NCBI GenBank assembly: GCA_038213375.1
Contig: JBBQTB010000016.1
Span: 1-64,000, forward strand
Length of the DNA: 64,000 nucleotides
Source: JAAUTT01 sp038213375
GTDB lineage: Bacteria; Bacteroidota; Bacteroidia; Bacteroidales; JAAUTT01
Direction of reading: 5' to 3'
Below, piece by piece: positions 25,197-34,796 of the stretch; the stretch's first letter is position 1; every line of letters starts with the position of its first letter. Below the pieces are notes generated by a model, which saw only the letters and a program-made list of their open reading frames with translations, did no database searches and was not told the origin of the DNA. The position numbers and the translations under genes were made by a program.

Positions 25197-28121
25197 ATGA
25201 AGGTAGACGCTGCAACTAATTACATGATTTTTGACTTGCTGAAAAACATTCTCAGTTTAGCCGAGAAACCAAGCGAGTTAGGCAAATACATCACTACACG
25301 ATTGCGCGAATTAGTAGGAGCCAAATTGGTGCTTTTTATTAGACATACCGAAAAGCACGATTTTGAAGATCACCTTCTTCTGGGTATTTGTCCTGAACGA
25401 AAAAGCATCAATGTTGATTTGAAACATGTTCAACGAATAGCCGTTTTAAGCCATAACCTTCATGCTCCCACCATCATACAACATAACGACAACGCTGGCG
25501 AAATGGAACGTCTGCTTTTATCTTTTGGTGGTAATACTTCTATTATTATCCCTCTCGAATATGCTTCCAAACGCATAGCCGTAATTATGATGATTGATAT
25601 TGTTGACACACAAAATATTTCATCCGTACTTGATTCGATGGAATCTATGGCTGACCTATTGGCCATTGAATTGAGAAATGGTCAGTTTTACGAGTTACTG
25701 GAATCGGAGGTTAAGGATCGCACGAGAGAACTTCACGAAAGCGAAGCAAAACTAAGAATGGCTCTTACGGTTTCGAACCAATCCATTTTTGAAATAGACA
25801 TTGTTAATTTAAAATTTATAACATCTCCCGAATGGGCGCACAGATTTGGGTATAGCATAGACGAATTTGCGAAATTAAAAGTTACCAACTGTCTGCATCC
25901 TAACGATCTGGGAAATGTACTAAAAGCCTTTCGGGAATGTGCCAGTGGACAAAAGGACGTATTTAAAACCCAATGGCGTCAGCGAACTAAAAATAGGCAA
26001 TGGATTTGGACAAATGGCCGTGCAGCTGTTGTTGAAAAGACCATCGATGGCAAGCCCTTGCGAATGCTTGGAACAGTGATGGATGTCACAGAACACAGGG
26101 AGGCAGAAGAAGCCTTACGGGAAAGTGAAGAAAAATATCGTTATCTATTTTTTAACAATCCGCAGCCTATGTGGATTTACAATTTGGAAACACTGGCTTT
26201 TCTCGAATTAAACAATGCCGCTATCCATCATTACGGTTATACAAGAAAAGAATTTCTTTCGATGACTATATCGGATATTCGCCCTAAGGAAGATATTGAT
26301 TCCTTGCTCAAGGATTTAGAACTGCCACAAAACTCTTATAATCAGGCCGGTGAATGGCGTCATCTGAAAAAAAACGGCGAAATTATCAATGTTGAAATTG
26401 TATCCCATTCCATTACATTTAAGGGAAGCAAAGCCAGGCATGTGATGGTAAACGACATCACTGAGCGTAAACGAGCCGAGAATGCCCTTTATTTAAGCGA
26501 AGAACGCTTACAATTAACCTTAGAGGTTTCCCAAATCGGAATATGGAATTGGAATATAAAAAGTAATACCTGGAATGCCTCGCCGATTTATTATACCATG
26601 CTTGGTTATGATTCTGAATTTGAAACCAGTGCCAGAAATATTTGGATAGAACGAATTCATCCTGAAGACAGAGATGCAATTTCTGAAAAGGTTAATAGAA
26701 TTCTTAATTACGAAAGTAGTGAATATCAATATGAAGCGCGTATGAAGCACGCTAATGGCTCATACAGATGGATTAGTGTAATTGGACATGCCACCGAGTG
26801 GACCGATAATAATAAACCAATACGTTTTGTTGGTGTACGAATTGACATTACCGACCGAAAACAAGCAGAACTTGCGCTTCTTGAGAAAAATAATGAAATA
26901 GCAATCCAAAACGAAGAATACCAGCAAATAAATGAGGAGCTTATTCAAAGCAACGACGAATTGAACATCGCCAAAGAACGAGCCGAAGAAAGCGACAGAC
27001 TGAAAACTGCTTTTCTGCAGAATATGAGCCACGAAATTCGTACTCCCATGAATGCTATTATGGGCTTCTCCGAATTATTAATAGATCAATACAATAATCG
27101 ACCAAAACTCGAAAAATATTCCAAAATTATCAATCAGCGATGCAACGATCTGCTCGAAATTATCAATGACATTCTCGACATAGCCAAAATTGAGTCGGGT
27201 CAATTACCTGTCAATATGGAAGAGTGCAACCTGAACTCATTATTTAATGAGCTTACACTTTTTTTCAGAGAGCATAAAAACAGTATTGGTAAAGAGGAAA
27301 TTGAATTCGGTTTTAAATCTAATTATGGCTCTTCCGATTTTGTATTTTTGACCGACAAAATTAAATTGAAACAAATATTCATCAACCTTATCGGCAATGC
27401 ATTTAAATTTACTGAAAAGGGGAGAATTGAAAGTGGGTGTAAAATCGATAAGGATCAAACCCTGCTATTTTATGTATCAGATACAGGTATAGGCATCCCC
27501 CGTGACAAACAGGAAGCGATTTTCGAACGCTTCACTCAGTTAAACGAAGGTAATGGCAGGGTATTCGGTGGCACCGGTTTGGGACTGTCCATTGTAAAAG
27601 GTCTGGTAAGTTTATTAGGTGGCAAAATATGGCTCGAATCTGAACATGGCATTGGAACAACGTTTTACTTTTCCCTTCCGTATAAACCATCGCTACCATC
27701 TTACCAAAGCCCATCATTAGCTGAAGAATCCGAAACAACATATTCCTCAGGAAAAACTATCCTTATTGTTGAAGACGATGAGTATAATGCCGAATATCTA
27801 AAGGAAGTGCTGGCAAATACCGGATTCACTATCCTATGTGTGGAATATGGCAACAAAGCTGTTCAAATTGCATTAACCCAAACAATAGACATTATATTGA
27901 TGGACATTCGCTTACCCGACATCGATGGCTTTGAAGCTACACGCCTTATAAAACAGCATAAACCAACAATAAAGATTATTGCACAAACTGCCTATGCATC
28001 ACAAGAAGACCATAAAAAAGCTATCGAGGCCGGATGCTCCGATTATATAAGCAAGCCTGTGAAACGAAAATTATTGTTAACTATGATTAATAAACTCCTA
28101 AAAACTAAAGATACCTTGTGA
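25197..28121 (+). CDS. hybrid histidine kinase: GAF, three PAS, HisKA, ATPase, REC
   Basis: The 974-residue cytoplasmic protein has a GAF-like domain (about 10-160), PAS domains at about 185-305, 307-425 and 430-555 (the first and third with PAC tails DVTEHREAEEAL and DITDRKQAEL), then HisKA with H612 in MSHEIRTPMNAIMGF. The ATPase domain has NLIGNAFKF, DTGIGI and GGTGLGLSIV. A C-terminal receiver follows with D903 (LMDIRLPDIDG). It starts two bases after the DUF1638 gene, so it belongs to the corrinoid operon. The sensor part may read the state of that pathway, which is inference. Confidence 0.93.
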   Translation: MKVDAATNYMIFDLLKNILSLAEKPSELGKYITTRLRELVGAKLVLFIRHTEKHDFEDHLLLGICPERKSINVDLKHVQRIAVLSHNLHAPTIIQHNDNAGEMERLLLSFGGNTSIIIPLEYASKRIAVIMMIDIVDTQNISSVLDSMESMADLLAIELRNGQFYELLESEVKDRTRELHESEAKLRMALTVSNQSIFEIDIVNLKFITSPEWAHRFGYSIDEFAKLKVTNCLHPNDLGNVLKAFRECASGQKDVFKTQWRQRTKNRQWIWTNGRAAVVEKTIDGKPLRMLGTVMDVTEHREAEEALRESEEKYRYLFFNNPQPMWIYNLETLAFLELNNAAIHHYGYTRKEFLSMTISDIRPKEDIDSLLKDLELPQNSYNQAGEWRHLKKNGEIINVEIVSHSITFKGSKARHVMVNDITERKRAENALYLSEERLQLTLEVSQIGIWNWNIKSNTWNASPIYYTMLGYDSEFETSARNIWIERIHPEDRDAISEKVNRILNYESSEYQYEARMKHANGSYRWISVIGHATEWTDNNKPIRFVGVRIDITDRKQAELALLEKNNEIAIQNEEYQQINEELIQSNDELNIAKERAEESDRLKTAFLQNMSHEIRTPMNAIMGFSELLIDQYNNRPKLEKYSKIINQRCNDLLEIINDILDIAKIESGQLPVNMEECNLNSLFNELTLFFREHKNSIGKEEIEFGFKSNYGSSDFVFLTDKIKLKQIFINLIGNAFKFTEKGRIESGCKIDKDQTLLFYVSDTGIGIPRDKQEAIFERFTQLNEGNGRVFGGTGLGLSIVKGLVSLLGGKIWLESEHGIGTTFYFSLPYKPSLPSYQSPSLAEESETTYSSGKTILIVEDDEYNAEYLKEVLANTGFTILCVEYGNKAVQIALTQTIDIILMDIRLPDIDGFEATRLIKQHKPTIKIIAQTAYASQEDHKKAIEAGCSDYISKPVKRKLLLTMINKLLKTKDTL

Positions 28122-28144
28122 ACTTTTTTTAATAAGCTCTAATG

Positions 28145-28804
28145 CTAATTCATTTCAATTAATTTATTTTTAATCGCATACATTACAAGGCTGGCAGTAT
28201 TATTGCTCCCTGTTTTTAATAAAAGGTTGGCACGATGGGAACGAACTGTAGTAATACTGATATGTAACTTTTCAGCTATTTTTTCATTAGAAAGACCTGT
28301 GGTAATCTCATTCAAAATTTCGATTTCTCGTTTGGAAAGTTTATCACCGTTGGTTTGTTCGGAATTTTTTGATTTTTCATTACTTATGCTGGCTAGCAGT
28401 TTGCATAAAAGTTCGTTCGAAAAATAATTTGCCCCGTTTGCTACTTGAATAATCCCATTTAAAAGCTCACTTATTCCCGATGATTTCAGAATAAACCCTT
28501 TGATGTTATATTGAATTAACTGGTAGTAATATTTTTCATCACCAAACATAGTGAGAGCCAGTATTTTTAGATCGGGATATTTCTCGTGCGCAATTTTTGA
28601 TGCTTCTATACCATCCATTACCGGCATTGAAATGTCCATTAGCACCACATCAGGCTTAACATCACCAATAATGTTTAAAAATTCCTGCCCGTTTCTGGCT
28701 TCTGCCACAACTTCAGCCATATTCCCGCTTGATAAGAGTAATTTTACCCCATCGCGAAACATATCGTGATCATCAACTAAAAGCACTCTTATTTTATTGC
28801 CCAT
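28145..28804 (-). CDS. NarL/LuxR-type response regulator
   Basis: I start at 28804 (MGNKIRVLLVDDHDMF), which overlaps the kinase stop by 11 bp; an upstream ATG at 28825 would only add residues read within the kinase gene. The 219-residue protein has a receiver (DDHD; D57 in LMDISMPVMDG; Lys in FILKSS) and a LuxR-type helix-turn-helix (KLSKREIEILNEI, NEKIAEKLHISITTVRSHR). It should dimerise upon phosphorylation and control promoters that are not identifiable here. Its cognate kinase is the upstream gene. Confidence 0.93.
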   Translation of the reverse strand: MGNKIRVLLVDDHDMFRDGVKLLLSSGNMAEVVAEARNGQEFLNIIGDVKPDVVLMDISMPVMDGIEASKIAHEKYPDLKILALTMFGDEKYYYQLIQYNIKGFILKSSGISELLNGIIQVANGANYFSNELLCKLLASISNEKSKNSEQTNGDKLSKREIEILNEITTGLSNEKIAEKLHISITTVRSHRANLLLKTGSNNTASLVMYAIKNKLIEMN

Positions 28805-30221
28805 ACAATGGTATATTAATTTCAATATAAGTTCCTATATCTGCATTAGAAGTGATTCGAATCTCTCCACCCATTAGTTTAATCCTATTCTTTATATTAA
28901 AGAGACCCATGCCTTTTTGGGTTGCTATTACATGATTAACATCAAAACCATTGCCATTATCCGAATAATTTATAGCGAAGTTTTTTTCCTGTTTTTTAAA
29001 TTTAAGGATAAAAAATTTCCCATCTGCATGTTTAAGGGAATTATTTATACATTCAAGCATAATTCTGTAAAGAGATATTTCTATATTATCTGGTAATCTG
29101 CCAGTTAAATTTGTCGAAATCTTAAATTCAATAAAATTTGTCTCTTTAATCCTATCCAAATACGATTTTATGGCATCCACAAGACCAAAACGTTGTAATA
29201 CATGAGGACTTAGATTATTGGCAATATCCTTCACCAAATTAATAGCTTCATTTATTGCAAGTATTGATTGTTGACTTATTTTTTCTTTGTTAATTATATT
29301 AGCACTATCGGCAAGCCATTCGATATACATTTTCAAAGTTGACAAAATAGGGCCAATGCCATCATGTAATTCGCGGGCATAACGGCTTTGCTCCTCTTCC
29401 TGAGTACGAAAGATTGCTTCCATAATTTTTTTTTCACCCTGTTTCCGTTCAGTGATATCGCGAATAACAGTAAGAATAGCCGGTTTCCCCTTGTAATTAA
29501 TTTCGCAGCTATTAAGTTCTAGGCTTCTTTTTTCGTTTGCGTATGAATGAAAATCAATTTCAACAATAGATGATTCGGGTTTATACAGCAACTCTGGAAT
29601 TTTTTTTTGAATGTAATCGTTTATTTCATCTTCACTACAATTTTTTCCTATCCCAATTATTTTCCTAAATGCCGGATTTGCCTCTAAAACATTCCTATCC
29701 TTTTGTAAAATTATACCATCGTTACTGTTTGCAAATATCCCATAAAATTTTTTCTCGCTTTCTTTAACAAGGGTCAACGCTTCTTCCAGTTCAAAGTTTT
29801 TTTTCTGTAATTCGAATAATAACTGTTTGTTTTCAAGCCTTAAATCATATTCCCGAATTGCATTATCAATAGTAGAAACAATTTCTTTGACATTCCATGG
29901 CTTCAATAAATACTTGAAAATATTCCCCTGATTAATAGCCTTTAATGCTGCATCGTGATCGAGATAGGCAGTGAAAATAATTTTAATTGCATCAGGAAAC
30001 ATTGGGTTTATCCTTTCTAAGAAGGATAAACCAGATTCCTCTGGCATTCGCTGATCTGACAAGATAACTTTTACATGGTGTGATTTAAGCAATTCAACCG
30101 CCCTGCCAGTTGAAGTTTCGGTAAGAATATGATATATGTTTTTGAGTAAACCTTTAAAAATTATCAGGTTGTATTCTTCATCATCAACATACAAAATAGT
30201 GCTGAGCGTAGAATCAATCAT
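28794..30221 (-). CDS. HisKA_3 sensor kinase with N-terminal receiver and PAS domain
   Basis: The 475-residue protein begins with a receiver (D56 in LSDQRMPEESG). A PAS domain at about 165-265 ends in a PAC tail (ITERKQGEKK). The HisKA_3 dimerisation helix has H286 in RELHDGIGPILSTLK, and the NarX-type ATPase ends in DNGNGFD, KGMGLFNIKNR and GTYIEINIPL. It has no membrane segment. The last codons overlap the regulator start by 11 bp, which indicates translational coupling. An REC-first design means it can be driven by another kinase, for example the hybrid kinase encoded convergently next to it. Confidence 0.92.
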   Translation of the reverse strand: MIDSTLSTILYVDDEEYNLIIFKGLLKNIYHILTETSTGRAVELLKSHHVKVILSDQRMPEESGLSFLERINPMFPDAIKIIFTAYLDHDAALKAINQGNIFKYLLKPWNVKEIVSTIDNAIREYDLRLENKQLLFELQKKNFELEEALTLVKESEKKFYGIFANSNDGIILQKDRNVLEANPAFRKIIGIGKNCSEDEINDYIQKKIPELLYKPESSIVEIDFHSYANEKRSLELNSCEINYKGKPAILTVIRDITERKQGEKKIMEAIFRTQEEEQSRYARELHDGIGPILSTLKMYIEWLADSANIINKEKISQQSILAINEAINLVKDIANNLSPHVLQRFGLVDAIKSYLDRIKETNFIEFKISTNLTGRLPDNIEISLYRIMLECINNSLKHADGKFFILKFKKQEKNFAINYSDNGNGFDVNHVIATQKGMGLFNIKNRIKLMGGEIRITSNADIGTYIEINIPLYGQ

Positions 30222-30439
30222 AAAAAATATAAATTTGTATTATTTTGAAATACAGTAACATGCAATAAAAGCTATTGGCTTAATAAGCTTTTTAATAATT
30301 TTTTAAGTTAAGATAAAATCAACTAAAACTACTTATACAGGCTGGTTTTTTGATTAAAATCCTGAACTTCTTAAAATTCAGGTAACAACTTTTCATAATT
30401 GTTTTTGTTATTGACTTATATAAATTGAAGAAATATATA

Positions 30440-31540
30440 ATGACAGAAAGAAAATTATTCACCCCATATTATCTTGCATCCGTTACTTTGAAAAATCGTA
30501 TTGTAATGTCCCCAATGACAAGGTGTAGAGCAATAGGAAATATGCCGAATGAGCTAATGGCAGAATATTACAAACAACGTTCGGGCGCCGGTTTAATTAT
30601 AACCGAGGGTACATCCCCATCACCCAATGGATTGGGATATGCACGCATACCCGGAATATTTAATAAGCAGCAGGTGGATGGCTGGAAGAAGACAACCGCT
30701 GCTGTCCACAAAAATGAAGGAAAAATATTTGTACAATTGATGCACAGCGGAAGAATAAGCCACCCACTAAATATGCCGGAAGGAGCCCAGATAATTGCGC
30801 CTTCGGCAGTAAGGCCTGCCGGAAAGATGTGGACCGACTCAAAACAGTTGCAGGATTTTACGATACCTAAAGAAATGACATCTGATGATATATTAATGAC
30901 AAAAGCCGAATATGTTACTGCGGCAAAGAATGCGATTGAGGCTGGGTTTAATGGAGTTGAATTACATTCAGCTAACGGTTACCTGCTTGAGGAGTTCCTC
31001 TCACCCATAAGCAATATCCGTACTGATACTTATGGAGGCAATATTGAAAATCGAAGCAGATTTGTACTTGAGGTGGCCGAAGCCGTTTCCAAGGCCATTG
31101 GAAAGGAAAGAACGGCTATACGTATTTCGCCTTACGGAGTAGCAAGCGACATGCCTCACTATCCCGAAATTGAAGCCACTTACAGCTATCTGTCGGAACA
31201 GCTCAATAAGCTTGGAATTATATATATCCATATTGTTGATCATTCTGCAATGGGAGCCCCATTGGTTCCGAAGGAAATGAAAAAAATAATTCAAAATAAT
31301 TTCCATAACACAATCATCCTCTCAGGAGGTTACAACAAGGAAAGAGCCGAAGCTGATGTGAGTGGTAATGGCGACCTTGTGGCGTTCGGTCGCCCCTTTA
31401 TTAACAATCCGGACTTTGTTGAAAGGCTTAAACATGATTGGCCTCTATCACAAAATCTCCAAATGGATTTATTTTACTCAGCAGATGAAAAGGGTTATAC
31501 CGACTATCCAATCTTTGAAGCCGAATTGAAACCAAGTTAA
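30440..31540 (+). CDS. Old Yellow Enzyme family NADH:flavin oxidoreductase (NemA-like)
   Basis: The start is at 30440 (MTERKLFTPYYLASVTLKNR); a TTG five codons earlier is unlikely. The 366-residue length equals the usual OYE size. Visible motifs are IVMSPMTRCRA, QRSGAGLIITEG, FVQLMHSGRISHP (His pair near the substrate), GFNGVELHSANGYLL, and TDTYGGNIENRSRF, which binds FMN. GGYN and VAFGRPFINNPDF close the barrel. The enzyme reduces activated alkenes, quinones or nitro compounds with NAD(P)H. It is a single gene, ending 11 bp from the converging transglutaminase-like gene. Confidence 0.93.
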   Translation: MTERKLFTPYYLASVTLKNRIVMSPMTRCRAIGNMPNELMAEYYKQRSGAGLIITEGTSPSPNGLGYARIPGIFNKQQVDGWKKTTAAVHKNEGKIFVQLMHSGRISHPLNMPEGAQIIAPSAVRPAGKMWTDSKQLQDFTIPKEMTSDDILMTKAEYVTAAKNAIEAGFNGVELHSANGYLLEEFLSPISNIRTDTYGGNIENRSRFVLEVAEAVSKAIGKERTAIRISPYGVASDMPHYPEIEATYSYLSEQLNKLGIIYIHIVDHSAMGAPLVPKEMKKIIQNNFHNTIILSGGYNKERAEADVSGNGDLVAFGRPFINNPDFVERLKHDWPLSQNLQMDLFYSADEKGYTDYPIFEAELKPS

Positions 31541-31551
31541 ATACAAAGGCT

Positions 31552-33306
31552 TTAAATTTTCAGACTATTTGAAAATTCAGTATTACTCAATTGTTTCACA
31601 ATATTTTTTGTAGAAACAAATGTATAACTGACTTGATTAGATTCCAAAATAACTTTCGATTTATCAACAATCAGTTTCAAATTAGTTTGCTTCATTTCAT
31701 TGTAAAGATAATTTGCCATTAAAAATGCTTTTTCAACCCCATCCCCACGACCAAAATTCCATACCTCATCGGGTTGAGCAATACGGTTTGCGTCGTAAAT
31801 CGAATCGTTGGGCATATCAAAAATCAATTGGTAGGTTGCATCAAAGGTTTTGTCCATTAATGCGATCAACGAAACCGGATTTCGATGCAACGCTGCTTTT
31901 ACAAAAGGCTTCCAATCGATGTTATCCATTTGTCGAAATGCATATAACGACAATAAAGCCACTTCATTACTATTGGCTTTTTCAGAAATCAATTGCATAA
32001 TCTCCTCTCGGTTTTGATTCACATTGATATTTAATGTTGCAGTTTCTTCGAATTTTTTCTCAATAGAAGGAAGTTTAGGTTGAACCTCCAAAAATATGGC
32101 AAGATCGTTAAAAAGCAATCTAATACTCTCTTCGTTATTGCATTTTGTGGACTTTGCATGATCAAGAAAATAATTCATGATTTCCTCTAACGATAAACCG
32201 TTGCTTTTTTCCAGATAAACTTCCACATTTTGTATCACGATGCGGTCTTCAAGAGGAGTGAACCTAAATTCCTCCTCATCAATCTCATTTAGTAACACTT
32301 CGCGTGAAATTTCCGAAAAGTTATGTTTGGTATGGTGCTCATATTCAAATATGGTCTCAAGGCCAATATAATAATCATGGGCATTTTTGGTGTGTCTGTA
32401 TTGAAAACACTTTTTAAAACTCATATGATACCGCAGAAAATTTATAAATATTTCCGATGATAGTTTGCTTGTAAGAAATGTTTGGAGTCTTTCAGAAAAA
32501 TGATGGTATGAATCGATATTTATGGTTGCTTTTTTATAGATATAATGAATGTAACCTGTAACATGCGAAACAATCGTCACTTTTTCATTTTCAAGGGCTC
32601 TTCGCGCTTTTGCCGAAATGGAAGTACCATTAAACCACATTTTTTTTGTTACTATTCTGCGGTTATTGGTAAGCATCCCTTCGTTGAAATCAATGAAATT
32701 CTGCGAATGCAAAGGTGTTCCAATAACATATATATTGTCCAGGGGAATTCGACCCACTACAAAAAGCGCAGCAGCATACAAAGCCGACAATGAAACACAC
32801 TCTCCTGCACCAGCTGTAAAGGATTCCTTAAAGCGAAATGCATCCATGGCTTCAATAGTTTCGGTTTTCCAATAAGGGATAGTATCGGTAGTGTATTTAT
32901 CCAATCCAAAATGTCTTCGGATATCAATATCAAAATAGTATTTATCACCTTCGTATCCGAATAAAGCGTTTGATTGCTTTAAGATATCCATGTCAATAAA
33001 ATCTTTAAACCTGCTTATTTCTGTATTTTTTTGGGTAAGACCCCAGGTTTCCAGATCGAGATTAAATACATAATGATCCATTATGTATTGCTTTATTCTG
33101 TTTACCTTAAAGTTATATGATTTCTTATGAACATCTCTAAACCATGGATCGTCGCGCCATGCCCAAAGAATAGGGCTCATGATATTTGAAATGACTAATG
33201 GAAAAAGTAATTCAGGGAAAACAAATATTTCCATGTCGGACAGAGAAAATGCTGAAGAGTATTTCTCAAGTGTTGACTTGTCAGTAAAATCGGGTTGTAA
33301 AAACAT
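31552..33306 (-). CDS. transglutaminase-like cysteine-protease-fold protein
   Basis: The 584-residue protein has no signal peptide. At about residues 160-200 it has the transglutaminase-like core: GAGECVSLSALYAAALFVVG (likely catalytic Cys), then PLDNIYVIGTPLHSQNFIDF (likely His and a following Asn/Asp). This order Cys, then His matches the papain-like transglutaminase fold. The remainder (about 230-584) is mostly helical and I do not recognise it. It follows the LVIVD lipoprotein gene after 54 bp on the same strand and is probably co-transcribed. The substrate is unknown. Confidence 0.65.
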   Translation of the reverse strand: MFLQPDFTDKSTLEKYSSAFSLSDMEIFVFPELLFPLVISNIMSPILWAWRDDPWFRDVHKKSYNFKVNRIKQYIMDHYVFNLDLETWGLTQKNTEISRFKDFIDMDILKQSNALFGYEGDKYYFDIDIRRHFGLDKYTTDTIPYWKTETIEAMDAFRFKESFTAGAGECVSLSALYAAALFVVGRIPLDNIYVIGTPLHSQNFIDFNEGMLTNNRRIVTKKMWFNGTSISAKARRALENEKVTIVSHVTGYIHYIYKKATINIDSYHHFSERLQTFLTSKLSSEIFINFLRYHMSFKKCFQYRHTKNAHDYYIGLETIFEYEHHTKHNFSEISREVLLNEIDEEEFRFTPLEDRIVIQNVEVYLEKSNGLSLEEIMNYFLDHAKSTKCNNEESIRLLFNDLAIFLEVQPKLPSIEKKFEETATLNINVNQNREEIMQLISEKANSNEVALLSLYAFRQMDNIDWKPFVKAALHRNPVSLIALMDKTFDATYQLIFDMPNDSIYDANRIAQPDEVWNFGRGDGVEKAFLMANYLYNEMKQTNLKLIVDKSKVILESNQVSYTFVSTKNIVKQLSNTEFSNSLKI

Positions 33307-33360
33307 ATCACATTAAAACTTACCTTTTGGCTTTTTGTTCATTGAAAAAAATAGAAATTA

Positions 33361-34677
33361 TTACTTTTTTATTTCAATTTTGCTAATCAGCTTAACATTA
33401 GTAAGGTTCGAATAATCATATTGATAAAACCCATCTTTTCCAATCATAAACAACAATCCGTTTACCGGAATTACATCCGTAGCCTGAATATCTTTGAATT
33501 GAGCAATAGGATTGGTGGTTATATGGTAAATATCGGTAGCATTAAATATCTTCAAACCATCATTACCATCGCAAATAAACAGCGTTTTATTATCTATTCC
33601 AAGTCCATTTGGTGAGGTAAAACCATACGATTTAATAAGCGTTGGTGTCTTTTTATCCTTAATATCAATTACATCGAGTTGATTGGTTAGAGCGTTTCGG
33701 CAAGTGCGTCCAGATCGCAACGTTACGTATGCATAATCACCGTCCACTACAACCGGATCGCACGAAGTAAAATGGCTATAATTTGAAACCCATTTGGGCT
33801 TAAGAGCATCGGTAACATCATAAATAGTCATTCCATTTTGTGCGCCGACATACATATAATTACCATTCAAAAATATAGTTTCAATACCCCATGTATTGTT
33901 TACGGGATCAAGTGTCACCGGTTGCTTTACGTTAGTAATATCAAGTACTTTTATAGAATAACCCGCCAGCACATACAGCGCCTGGTTTTGGATTGCAAAC
34001 CGAGCCATAGAACCCCCAATACCAGAGGAAGATGCAACTCCCGAGCTGACCCCGCTTTGTAAACCTGATGAGGACGAATTTGTAAGAGCCTTATCCGCAA
34101 AAGAGTAGCTTTCATAATAATAATATGGGCCCGGATATGGGTAAGGCTGTGGATGGCGGTTAATTTCCTTTTCAATTTCCTTTACCTCCCAGCGCACAAC
34201 AACACCCTTGGTTTGGTCAATAACCTCATCGGTTAAGTCAACCTTTTTAGTAGGGACGGTATATGGAAAAACATCTTTAATTCGATAGATTTCTTTTATG
34301 TTGTTTAAATCGGCTATATCAATAGCAACTAAATCGATATAACTATCTACATACAATGTATTCTCCTTAATGGCCATATCAACATTTCCCGGAATATCGA
34401 TAAACACTTTTTCCACCGGGTTTGCCGGATCCTGATTATTGATTACATGAATTCCTTTAAAATACTCGTTAATGAAAATGTACTTATCTTTAAAATATAT
34501 CTTCCCGGGGTTTACCAATGCCTGAGGTTCTATATTTTTAACTGCATCGCGCAAATCATTATACGACATATAAACAGGTACACTCTCTTGGTATTTTTCG
34601 TATAGTTTATCCTGACAGCTAATAAAAACAATAAACAGAAGCATAAACGATAAAGGAGCAATTGTAGCATTTTTCAT
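33361..34677 (-). CDS. LVIVD-repeat surface lipoprotein
   Basis: The start is placed at 34677 (MKNATIAPLSFML), giving a lipoprotein signal with Cys in FISCQDK. The 438-residue protein has an N-terminal strand region and then LVIVD-type blades: YIFINEYFKGIHVIN, NTLYVDSYIDLVAID, ALYVLAGYSIKVLDI, YMYVGAQNGMTIYDV, and YAYVTLRSGRTC. These build a beta-propeller. A Ser/Gly-rich loop lies near residue 210. It is probably anchored on the outside of the outer membrane. Its role is unknown; it stands first in a two-gene operon with the transglutaminase-like gene. Confidence 0.82.
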   Translation of the reverse strand: MKNATIAPLSFMLLFIVFISCQDKLYEKYQESVPVYMSYNDLRDAVKNIEPQALVNPGKIYFKDKYIFINEYFKGIHVINNQDPANPVEKVFIDIPGNVDMAIKENTLYVDSYIDLVAIDIADLNNIKEIYRIKDVFPYTVPTKKVDLTDEVIDQTKGVVVRWEVKEIEKEINRHPQPYPYPGPYYYYESYSFADKALTNSSSSGLQSGVSSGVASSSGIGGSMARFAIQNQALYVLAGYSIKVLDITNVKQPVTLDPVNNTWGIETIFLNGNYMYVGAQNGMTIYDVTDALKPKWVSNYSHFTSCDPVVVDGDYAYVTLRSGRTCRNALTNQLDVIDIKDKKTPTLIKSYGFTSPNGLGIDNKTLFICDGNDGLKIFNATDIYHITTNPIAQFKDIQATDVIPVNGLLFMIGKDGFYQYDYSNLTNVKLISKIEIKK

Positions 34678-34796
34678 AACCCGGAAATTATATTTTACCA
34701 CTAGATGCAAATATCAAACAAAGGTTGCGTGCTTATTATGGATAATTTACGCAACCATTTCATCTCTTTTTCATCATAGAAATAAAATCTGAACAG

